A stretch of DNA of 12,685 nucleotides. Origin: Opacimonas sp964559075. GTDB lineage: Bacteria > Pseudomonadota > Gammaproteobacteria > Enterobacterales > Alteromonadaceae. The stretch is taken from positions 1 through 12,685 of the forward strand of contig CAZLGJ010000088.1 of NCBI GenBank assembly GCA_964559075.1, given 5' to 3'. Shown piece after piece: positions 6,882 to 12,685 of this stretch (the stretch's first letter is position 1; every line of letters starts with the position of its first letter). The position numbers and the translations under genes were made by a program. Below the pieces are notes generated by a model that worked only from the letters and a program-made list of their open reading frames with translations, did no database searches and was not told where the DNA came from.

Positions 6882-7748
6882 ATGGAACTGAGCAACTTTC
6901 TAGCCGAACACGGCCTAACCGCCGATTATCACGAGCATGCACAAAAATGGTTCAATCCCATATTGGACGACATGGTGTTGCACAAAAACAATGCAAAACC
7001 GACCTTCATCGGCATCAATGGCTGCCAAGGGTCTGGTAAAAGCACGCTCGCCGACTACGCTAAATGCTACTTAGCGGACCAACACGGTTTATCTGTTGAA
7101 GCCATTTCCATCGACGATTTTTATTTGAGCAAAGCCGCTCGTCAACAGCTGGCAAAAGAAGTGCATCCACTGTTAGCCGTTCGTGGTGTGCCCGGCACCC
7201 ACGATATTCAGCTAGCACTGCACGTATTTGCAGCGCTCCTTGCACAGCAGCCATGCCACATACCGCGTTTTGATAAATCTCAAGACGACACGTTGCCTCA
7301 AGCACAATGGACTAAGGTGGCACAGCCTGTTGATATTGTCATTTTAGAGGGCTGGTGTGTGGGCCTTACGCCGCAAGATGAGAATTTGCTAACTACCGCC
7401 TGCAACCACCTTGAACGCTTTGAGGATCCTCAAAGTATTTGGCGTAAATATGCCAATCGTGCCTTGGAAACTTACCAAAGTTTGTTTAGTTATTTAGATG
7501 CACTGTGGATGCTGCAGACTCCAAGCTTTAAGTGTGTTTATCAGTGGCGTCTCGAGCAAGAACAAAAATTGGCTACCAAAAGCTCAGGCAGCGGTATTCA
7601 GGACGAAAAACAAATCGCGCGCTTCATTCAATTTTATGAGCGGTTGACTAATCACGGGTTACATACCCTACCCTATCAAGCTGACGTCGTCTGGCATTTA
7701 GACAAACAGCGGCGCATCACAAATTGTCAGAGGCATCATTTTTTGTGA
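6882..7748 (+). CDS. P-loop D-glycerate kinase (plant-type glycerate 3-kinase family)
   Basis: A 288-residue cytoplasmic P-loop kinase. The Walker A motif GINGCQGSGKST spans residues 44-55 (Lys53 and Ser54). It is followed by AISIDDFYLSK (75-84), HPLLAVRGVPGTHD (95-108), IPRFDKSQDD (127-136) and the Walker B-like DIVILEGWCVG (151-161), the set seen in the glycerate 3-kinase/Tda10 family (COG4240 type). The expected reaction is ATP plus D-glycerate to 3-phosphoglycerate. It leads an operon whose next genes use 3-phosphoglycerate as glucosyl acceptor and whose last gene releases glycerate. The kinase can therefore either feed synthesis or return glycerate to glycolysis. The ATG at 6882 is the only usable start before the P-loop and has a poor Shine-Dalgarno. 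The substrate is inferred from family and context; uridine or pantothenate kinases share the fold. Confidence 0.82.
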   Translation: MELSNFLAEHGLTADYHEHAQKWFNPILDDMVLHKNNAKPTFIGINGCQGSGKSTLADYAKCYLADQHGLSVEAISIDDFYLSKAARQQLAKEVHPLLAVRGVPGTHDIQLALHVFAALLAQQPCHIPRFDKSQDDTLPQAQWTKVAQPVDIVILEGWCVGLTPQDENLLTTACNHLERFEDPQSIWRKYANRALETYQSLFSYLDALWMLQTPSFKCVYQWRLEQEQKLATKSSGSGIQDEKQIARFIQFYERLTNHGLHTLPYQADVVWHLDKQRRITNCQRHHFL

Positions 7749-8569
7749 GTACTCAATACATTATTTTTACCGACTTAGACGGCACCTTGTTAGATCATAA
7801 CAACTATAGTTATCAAGCGGCATTACCGGCAATTACTGGCTGTCAACAGCGTGCGATCCCAATTGTTATCAACACCAGCAAAACCAAAGTCGAAGTGGAG
7901 CAAATCCACTCGGATCTTGGCCTAGATGCCCCGTTTATCATTGAAAACGGCGCAGCTGTGTATTTTCCCATCGCCAGCTGCAAAACACAGCCTCAAGGTT
8001 GTGACAGACAAGAGGACTATTACGTCAAAGCTTTTGCCGAACCCCGTGAACACTGGTTAAACATATTAAATTCTCTGGCATCAACATGGGGAGATTGTTA
8101 CCTGCAGTTCGCGCACTTATCAGGCCAAGACATAGCCAAGCTCACTGGATTAACCCTGGCGCAAGCAGATATGGCGAAACAGCGTCTATTTGGGGAGCCG
8201 TTGCACTGGCTTGGCAGTGAGCAACAAAAGCAAGACTTTATCGCAGCCATCCAAGCTCATGGCGCCATGCCGGTGCAAGGTGGTCGGTTTTTGCATATTT
8301 GTGGTCATGCCAATAAGGGTAGCGCCATGCTGTGGTTGCGACAGCATTACGAGCTGCAATTTCCAAATACGAGCATTTCATCGATTGCACTTGGTGATGG
8401 CAAAAATGACATCGCCATGTTAGAGCTTGCCGATGTCGCCGTACAAATAAAATCCCCCGTGTATGCGTTTCCCGAACTTAACCGCACACAGGGCGTTATG
8501 CAAACAACGCAAACAGGACCAGCGGGTTGGCAGGAAGCCATTACACAGATATGCGGGTTAACCGTTTAA
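7745..8569 (+). CDS. gpgP: HAD-family glucosyl-3-phosphoglycerate phosphatase (MPGP/YedP type)
   Basis: A 274-residue HAD hydrolase of the Cof-like group, expected to remove phosphate from glucosyl-3-phosphoglycerate to give glucosylglycerate. HAD motif I is DLDGT (Asp10, Asp12), motif II is the NTSKT strand (Thr44/Ser45), motif III is the Lys in HANKG (191), and motif IV is LGDGKND (Asp218, Asp222). IIENGAAVYFP, the GGRFLHICG strand and the closing TGPAGWQEAI place it in the mannosyl-3-phosphoglycerate phosphatase/YedP family. The start is GTG at 7745, which overlaps the TGA of the kinase gene as GTGA, so translation is probably coupled. AGAGG lies upstream at 7728-7732. A TTG at 7724 would add seven residues. 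A glucosyl rather than mannosyl substrate is inferred from the neighbouring GT81 gene. Confidence 0.85.
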   Translation: MSTQYIIFTDLDGTLLDHNNYSYQAALPAITGCQQRAIPIVINTSKTKVEVEQIHSDLGLDAPFIIENGAAVYFPIASCKTQPQGCDRQEDYYVKAFAEPREHWLNILNSLASTWGDCYLQFAHLSGQDIAKLTGLTLAQADMAKQRLFGEPLHWLGSEQQKQDFIAAIQAHGAMPVQGGRFLHICGHANKGSAMLWLRQHYELQFPNTSISSIALGDGKNDIAMLELADVAVQIKSPVYAFPELNRTQGVMQTTQTGPAGWQEAITQICGLTV

Positions 8570-8580
8570 GTACTTTTCTT

Positions 8581-8586
8581 AGGAGG
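8581..8586 (+). promoter_or_regulatory. Strong Shine-Dalgarno of the GT81 gene
   Basis: A full AGGAGG lies eight bases before the ATG at 8595, the best ribosome binding site in the window. The kinase gene ahead has almost none, and the phosphatase gene depends on overlap. The transferase is therefore probably the most strongly translated gene of the operon. Confidence 0.8.
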
Positions 8587-8594
8587 CACGATCT

Positions 8595-9845
8595 ATGGCT
8601 GATTTTTATCAAAATGGCATCATTACCACTTTACACAACCTTGATGACCGGCCTATCGAAGCAGTCGAAGCGCAACTTTGTGAGTTTGCTAAACAGCGCC
8701 CCATGGCGCTCATTTTACCGTCACTCTTTAGTGAGCTACAGGGCGAGGCGCTACCACATATTATTCAAGAACTAACCCATGTACCTTATTTGAGCCAAAT
8801 AGTGATAGGCTTAGATCGCGCATCACGCGATGAGTTTGCGCATGCGTCTGATTTTTTTGGACAACTGCCACAACATCACCGCATTTTGTGGAATGACGGA
8901 CCGCGTTTACAAGCACTCGACCAAGAGTTACAAGCGCTTAACCTAGCGCCTACTGAACTCGGTAAAGGCCGCAACGTATGGTATTGCATGGGCTATGTAT
9001 TAGCATCAAAACGCGCAGAATCGGTAGCACTGCACGATTGCGATATTCTGACCTATGAGCGCTCGCTGTTAGCAAAGTTAATATTTCCGGTTGCCAATCC
9101 TCAGTTTAACTACGAGTTTTGCAAAGGGTTTTATGCGCGCGTTGCCAATGGCAAAATAAACGGACGCGTCTCACGCTTGTTGGTCACGCCGCTACTCAGG
9201 GCCCTCAAATGTACGTTGGGCGATAACGAATACATTGAATTTATGGATTCATTTCGCTATCCACTCGCGGGTGAATTTTCTTTTCGCCGGGATGTATTAA
9301 ACGACATTCGGATCCCTTCTGATTGGGGTTTAGAAATCGGCGTCTTGTCTGAAATGCACCGCAACTATTCACACAATCGCCTGTGTCAGGCCGATATTGC
9401 CCGTGTCTATGACCACAAGCATCAGGATCTGTCCGCGCATGACGACCAAGGTGGTCTTTCTAAAATGTCGATTGATATTACCAAGGCGCTGTTTCGTAAA
9501 CTCGCCACGCAAGGACACACCTTTAGCACAGAAATGTTCCGCTCAATCAAAGCCACATATTTTCGGATTGCGCTGGATTTCATAGAAACTTACCACAACG
9601 ATGCTGTCATGAATGGCCTCACGTTAGATATTCACAATGAAGAAAAAGCCGTGGAATTATTCGCGCAAAATATTATGAAAGCCGGTCAATCATTTTTGGA
9701 TAATCCCATGGAGACCCCATTTATTCCAAGCTGGAATCGCGTGGTCAGTGCCATGCCGGACGTATTTGAACGCTTAGTAGACGCTGTGGAAGCCGACCAC
9801 GTAGAAATCACCAACACCAATGACACGCAACGAGAACTACGCTAA
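8595..9845 (+). CDS. gpgS: Glucosyl-3-phosphoglycerate synthase, glycosyltransferase family GT81
   Basis: A 416-residue retaining glycosyltransferase with a GT-A fold that joins glucose from an NDP-glucose donor to the 2-hydroxyl of 3-phosphoglycerate. Family marks include LILPSLFSELQGEALP (39-54), IVIGLDRA (69-76), the phosphoglycerate/donor loop LGKGRNVWY (122-130), the metal-binding DCD (148-150) in ALHDCDILTYERSLL, FCKGFYARV (175-183), RYPLAGEFSFRRDV (221-234), DWGLEIGVL (243-251) and YDHKHQDL (272-279). The length fits the longer bacterial GT81 enzymes. Its start is fixed by a strong AGGAGG. Its stop and the next gene's start share one base (TAATG). The HAD phosphatase just upstream completes the two-step route, and no GT55-type mannosyl synthase is present. 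Confidence 0.92.
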   Translation: MADFYQNGIITTLHNLDDRPIEAVEAQLCEFAKQRPMALILPSLFSELQGEALPHIIQELTHVPYLSQIVIGLDRASRDEFAHASDFFGQLPQHHRILWNDGPRLQALDQELQALNLAPTELGKGRNVWYCMGYVLASKRAESVALHDCDILTYERSLLAKLIFPVANPQFNYEFCKGFYARVANGKINGRVSRLLVTPLLRALKCTLGDNEYIEFMDSFRYPLAGEFSFRRDVLNDIRIPSDWGLEIGVLSEMHRNYSHNRLCQADIARVYDHKHQDLSAHDDQGGLSKMSIDITKALFRKLATQGHTFSTEMFRSIKATYFRIALDFIETYHNDAVMNGLTLDIHNEEKAVELFAQNIMKAGQSFLDNPMETPFIPSWNRVVSAMPDVFERLVDAVEADHVEITNTNDTQRELR

Positions 9846-11611
9846 TGGCGATGGATAGCACACTTAAAGAACAGCTTGTGCATTATTTGTCACAAGTATA
9901 CCCCCCAGAACTGCTCGCAAAGGCTCAGTTGGACTCAACCGAGGCCCTTGCCGATACGCTCATTGCCGAGTTTCACTTAACGCCAGAACAGCAGGTGGAA
10001 GCCCCTCCGCCCTACCAAAACCATTGGGACGAGCAGCGTACGGTGTTAATTACCTACGCTGATTCCATCACGTCACCTGGACAAGTGCCTCTGCAAACGC
10101 TGTATGATTTTGTGGTGCAATACTGTCACAACAGTGTGTCTGACATCCACATTTTACCCTTTTATCCATACAGTACGGATGATGGCTTTGCGGTTATCGA
10201 TTATGCCAGTGTTAATCCCAGTCACGGTACCTGGGATGATATTCAGGCGCTGTCAGTGCAAAAAAATCTGATGTTTGATTTGGTGATCAATCACTGCTCA
10301 ACGCTGAGCCAGTGGTTTTTAGAGTTTTGTGAAGGGAAAGGCAAAGGGGCTGAGATGTTTTTCTGCGCCTCACCTGATGACGATTTATCCCAGGTCACCA
10401 GACCGCGAACTTCGCCATTACTGCGCGAAGTAAATACACCGCAAGGCGTGCGTCATGTGTGGTGTACCTTTTCTCACGATCAGGTGGATTTTGATTTTAC
10501 TCACCCCATGGTGTTGTTGGAATTTGCCAAAATCATTCGCCTGTATCTAGAACAAGGCGCGACCCTATTCCGGTTGGATGCTGTGGCGTTTTTGTGGAAA
10601 GAAATCGGCACCAACTGCATCAATCATCCGCATACACACACTATCATTAAAATCTATCGGCTGTTAATCGAGCATGCCAAACACGACGCGGTGATCATTA
10701 CCGAGACCAACATCCCCAACATCGAAAATCTACAGTATTTTGGTAACGCGAATGAAGCGCATGCAATCTACAATTTTGCGTTGCCACCGCTGCTGCTGCA
10801 TACCTTATTATCCGGTGATAGTCTGGCATTGACGCATTGGCAACGCAGTATGCCGCCGGCGCAAAATGGCACCACGTATTTTAACTTTATAGCCTCGCAT
10901 GACGGCATTGGCCTGCGGCCAGCAGAGGGCTTACTCAGCGATGCACAAATCCAGAAAATGGTCGATACCTGCTTAAGTTATAAGGGAAAAATCAACTGGC
11001 GCTCTTTACCCAATGGCGAGCAGTCACCCTATGAGCTAAACATTGCGCTTATTTCGGCCTTATCCGGCACCCACGCAGGTGCAGATGATTGGCAAGTTCC
11101 GCGCTTTATTTGTGCTCATGCAATCATGTTGGGCTTAGAAGGGATCCCTGGTATTTATATTCATAGCTTATTGGGCACGCCCAATGATCTAGAGAAGCTT
11201 CGTCATACAGGACAAAATCGCGGCATTAATCGCCACCGCTGGGACTATGCAAAATTACAAGCATCGTTAGATGATGCGAGCTGCGTCCACCACCAAGTGT
11301 TTACCCAGCTTTCACAACTGATCCGTGTCAGGGCGTTACAACCTGCATTTCACCCCAATGCAATCCAGTTTACACTGCAATTAGGTACGCAGTGTTTTGG
11401 CTTTTGGCGGCAAAGTTTGGACAGACGCCAAAGCATTTTTTGCATCAGTAATGTTACCAACCAAGCACAAACACTTAATGTCAGTGACATCAATTTGATC
11501 AACACTCAACAGTGGCAAGACCTCATCAGTCTTAAAGTGATTGATCCACATCAGCCTGACTTACATTTGACTCCATACCAAACCGTGTGGATCACCAATG
11601 TTACGGCTTAG
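9845..11611 (+). CDS. ggaP: GH13_18 glucosylglycerate phosphorylase (sucrose phosphorylase family)
   Basis: A 588-residue glycoside phosphorylase of the sucrose phosphorylase subfamily GH13_18. Catalytic residues are visible: Arg243 and nucleophile Asp245 in LFRLDAVAFLWKEIGT, acid/base Glu287 in IITETNIPNIEN, and His352-Asp353 (transition-state stabiliser) in IASHDGIGLRPAEGLL. Strands VSDIHILPFYPYSTDDGF (98-115) and MFDLVINH (143-150) supply the other GH13 regions, and a beta domain closes the chain. Sequence alone cannot separate sucrose, sucrose-6-phosphate and glucosylglycerate phosphorylases, but the operon strongly favours glucosylglycerate plus phosphate to glucose-1-phosphate plus D-glycerate. 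The start ATG overlaps the gpgS stop as TAATG. Its last 11 bases overlap the convergent dehydrogenase gene, and no terminator separates them. It is slightly longer than E. coli YcjM. Confidence 0.85.
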   Translation: MAMDSTLKEQLVHYLSQVYPPELLAKAQLDSTEALADTLIAEFHLTPEQQVEAPPPYQNHWDEQRTVLITYADSITSPGQVPLQTLYDFVVQYCHNSVSDIHILPFYPYSTDDGFAVIDYASVNPSHGTWDDIQALSVQKNLMFDLVINHCSTLSQWFLEFCEGKGKGAEMFFCASPDDDLSQVTRPRTSPLLREVNTPQGVRHVWCTFSHDQVDFDFTHPMVLLEFAKIIRLYLEQGATLFRLDAVAFLWKEIGTNCINHPHTHTIIKIYRLLIEHAKHDAVIITETNIPNIENLQYFGNANEAHAIYNFALPPLLLHTLLSGDSLALTHWQRSMPPAQNGTTYFNFIASHDGIGLRPAEGLLSDAQIQKMVDTCLSYKGKINWRSLPNGEQSPYELNIALISALSGTHAGADDWQVPRFICAHAIMLGLEGIPGIYIHSLLGTPNDLEKLRHTGQNRGINRHRWDYAKLQASLDDASCVHHQVFTQLSQLIRVRALQPAFHPNAIQFTLQLGTQCFGFWRQSLDRRQSIFCISNVTNQAQTLNVSDINLINTQQWQDLISLKVIDPHQPDLHLTPYQTVWITNVTA

Positions 11612-12482
11612 TTGAGAAGCGTTTGAGCAAACTCGATGTGTCTAGACGCCCGCCGCCTAAAGACTGAACGTCGGCATAGAATTGGTCAACCAATGCTGTC
11701 ACGGGTAAAGTAGCACCGTGCTCACGAGCTGCGTGGAGGGCATAGCCGAGATCTTTGCGCATCCAGTCCACAGCAAAGCCAAAATCATATTGATCTTTGA
11801 TCATGGTCGACGCGCGATGTTGCATTTGCCAAGAGCCTGCTGCCCCATGTTGAATCGCTGCCAAAACTTGCTCGCGATCAATACCAGCACGTTCGCCAAA
11901 ATGCAGCGCCTCTGCAAGGCCTTGTAACAAGCCTGCTATGGCAATTTGGTTCATCATCTTGGCCAATTGACCTGCGCCTACCTCACCAATGCGCGTCACT
12001 TGCTTCGCATAAACCGATAACAATGGCTGTGCCCGCGCAAAATCTTCACTACTCGCTCCACACATAATACTCAACTGTCCGTTCTCAGCTCCCGCTTGAC
12101 CGCCTGAAACTGGCGCGTCAATGAATCTTGCCTCGCGCTCCACAACAAGCTCTGCCGCTCGTCGTGCAAGCGCATCAGATGTGGTAGTGTGATCGATCAC
12201 GACTGTACCTTTTGCCAAGCCGGCCAAAATCCCATCACTCCCCTCTAATACAGACAACACATCGTCATCATTACCTACACACATACACACAATGTCGGCA
12301 TCTTCTGCAGCTGCTTTAGGAGTTGCCACACTTGCGCCCGGGTACTTATTGGCCCATTGCTCACTCTTAGTGCTAGTTCGGTTATACACTTGTACCATAT
12401 GACCTGCTTGTGCAAGATGGCCCGCCATGGGAAACCCCATCACGCCTAGCCCAACAAATCCCACTTTTAATGCGTTACTCAC
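11601..12482 (-). CDS. NADP-dependent beta-hydroxyacid dehydrogenase, possibly tartronate semialdehyde reductase
   Basis: A 293-residue member of the 3-hydroxyisobutyrate/6-phosphogluconate dehydrogenase-like family. The N-terminal Rossmann motif is VGFVGLGVMGFPMAGHL (7-23). YNRT (33-36), with Arg35 after the second strand, suggests NADP(H). The substrate motif DAPVSGGQAGAENGQL lies at 122-137, the catalytic Lys175 and Asn178 are in GAGQLAKMMNQI, and MRKDLGYAL (241-249) is the C-terminal family helix. The start is GTG at 12482, preceded by AAGGGG (12489-12494 on the reverse strand) at six bases. Family members reduce tartronate semialdehyde, glyoxylate or succinic semialdehyde, or oxidise 3-hydroxyisobutyrate, and these cannot be told apart here. 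Convergence with a glycerate-using operon makes a glycerate-forming role attractive but unproven. Its 3' end overlaps ggaP by 11 bases. Confidence 0.87.
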   Translation of the reverse strand: MSNALKVGFVGLGVMGFPMAGHLAQAGHMVQVYNRTSTKSEQWANKYPGASVATPKAAAEDADIVCMCVGNDDDVLSVLEGSDGILAGLAKGTVVIDHTTTSDALARRAAELVVEREARFIDAPVSGGQAGAENGQLSIMCGASSEDFARAQPLLSVYAKQVTRIGEVGAGQLAKMMNQIAIAGLLQGLAEALHFGERAGIDREQVLAAIQHGAAGSWQMQHRASTMIKDQYDFGFAVDWMRKDLGYALHAAREHGATLPVTALVDQFYADVQSLGGGRLDTSSLLKRFSTKP

Positions 12483-12605
12483 CGCAATCCCCTTATAAAA
12501 AATATCACGCCTAATCTATACCCATTGATATTACGTATAAAAATTGAATTAACAATAAATAATTAACAATATAAGTACAGATAGTCGTAAATATAAAAGG
12601 AAACG

Positions 12606-12685
12606 ATGATGAACAACATTTATGATTTCAGCATGACACTTGCCTCTGGCAAAGAACAAGACTTTGCTGAATATCAAGGTCAAGT
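12606..12685 (+). CDS. Glutathione peroxidase family protein, N-terminal fragment
   Basis: Only 26 codons are in the window. The reading frame, MMNNIYDFSMTLASGKEQDF and then AEYQGQ, matches the first strand-turn-strand and the 'Y.G' run that precedes the redox-active cysteine in bacterial glutathione peroxidases (BtuE-like). The active-site Cys/Sec region lies beyond the edge. AAAGGAA around 12596-12602 is the ribosome binding site. The second ATG at 12609 sits at better spacing (about six bases) than the first at 12606. The gene is divergent from the dehydrogenase across a 123-base AT-rich gap, in which I find no convincing promoter pair. Confidence 0.8.
   Translation, partial: MMNNIYDFSMTLASGKEQDFAEYQGQ

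Noticed and set aside
7060..7305. 81-codon open frame on the reverse strand inside the kinase gene
   Set aside because: It lies wholly within a strongly conserved P-loop kinase frame and has no recognisable domain; it is a shadow frame.
7724..7744. TTG start for the phosphatase
   Set aside because: The GTG overlapping the kinase stop gives the normal short lead to DLDGT and a classic coupled junction.
8527..8775. 82-codon open frame spanning the gpgP/gpgS junction
   Set aside because: It overlaps two confident genes in another frame and has no ribosome binding site.
12483..12605. Promoters for the dehydrogenase and the glutathione peroxidase
   Set aside because: Several TTGA- and TATA-like hexamers occur in this AT-rich gap, but none pairs at 16-18 bases with a good match, so no site is called.
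1..12685. Mobile element, CRISPR array, tRNA, phage or defence system
   Set aside because: No terminal inverted repeats, transposase or integrase motifs, spaced direct repeats, cloverleaf sequence or defence-type domains were seen; all genes are metabolic, regulatory or tRNA-modifying.

Overview
This window looks like an ordinary chromosomal segment from a marine-type gammaproteobacterium, most likely Alteromonadales. The evidence is family resemblance: PurM/PurN, FadE, CmoA and CmoB all read close to their Escherichia coli counterparts along their whole length. Gene order (purM-purN followed by a secreted DUF3108 protein) and a FadR-type operator at fadE also fit that group. The taxonomic call is inference from recalled family features, not from a search. 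I see no tRNA, rRNA, CRISPR array, insertion sequence or phage gene. The genes are tightly packed, and no gene-free stretch exceeds about 130 bases.

Layout. 1-1582 (+): the end of purM, then purN and a secreted DUF3108 protein in one run with short gaps or overlaps. 1603-4222 (+): fadE as a single-gene unit with its own sigma70-like promoter, a FadR-like operator just downstream of the -10, and a bidirectional hairpin terminator. 4250-4888 (-): a NarL/LuxR-type response regulator with no sensor kinase beside it. 5006-6755 (+): cmoA-cmoB, the pair that makes the cmo5U wobble modification in tRNA. 6882-11611 (+): a four-gene operon of glycerate kinase, HAD phosphatase (MPGP/YedP family), GT81 glucosyltransferase and GH13_18 phosphorylase. 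11601-12482 (-): a beta-hydroxyacid dehydrogenase whose 3' end overlaps the operon's last gene by 11 bases. 12606-end (+): the start of a glutathione peroxidase.

The part that repays reading is 6882-11611. Read together, the four enzymes form a closed glucosylglycerate (GG) cycle. The kinase turns D-glycerate into phosphoglycerate, and the GT81 enzyme adds glucose to give glucosyl-3-phosphoglycerate. The phosphatase releases GG, and the GH13_18 enzyme splits GG with phosphate into glucose-1-phosphate and glycerate. GG is a known compatible solute, accumulated under salt stress and especially under nitrogen shortage. One operon therefore appears to hold both the making and the breaking of the osmolyte, so it needs control that the sequence does not show as a linked regulator. 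The convergent dehydrogenase could, if it is a tartronate semialdehyde reductase, supply D-glycerate. Each enzyme family is known. The substrate assignments, the cycle and its regulation here are inference. The promoter region (6807-6844) holds an element resembling both a sigma54 -24/-12 promoter and a sigma70 -35, plus a small inverted repeat; these are weak but checkable.
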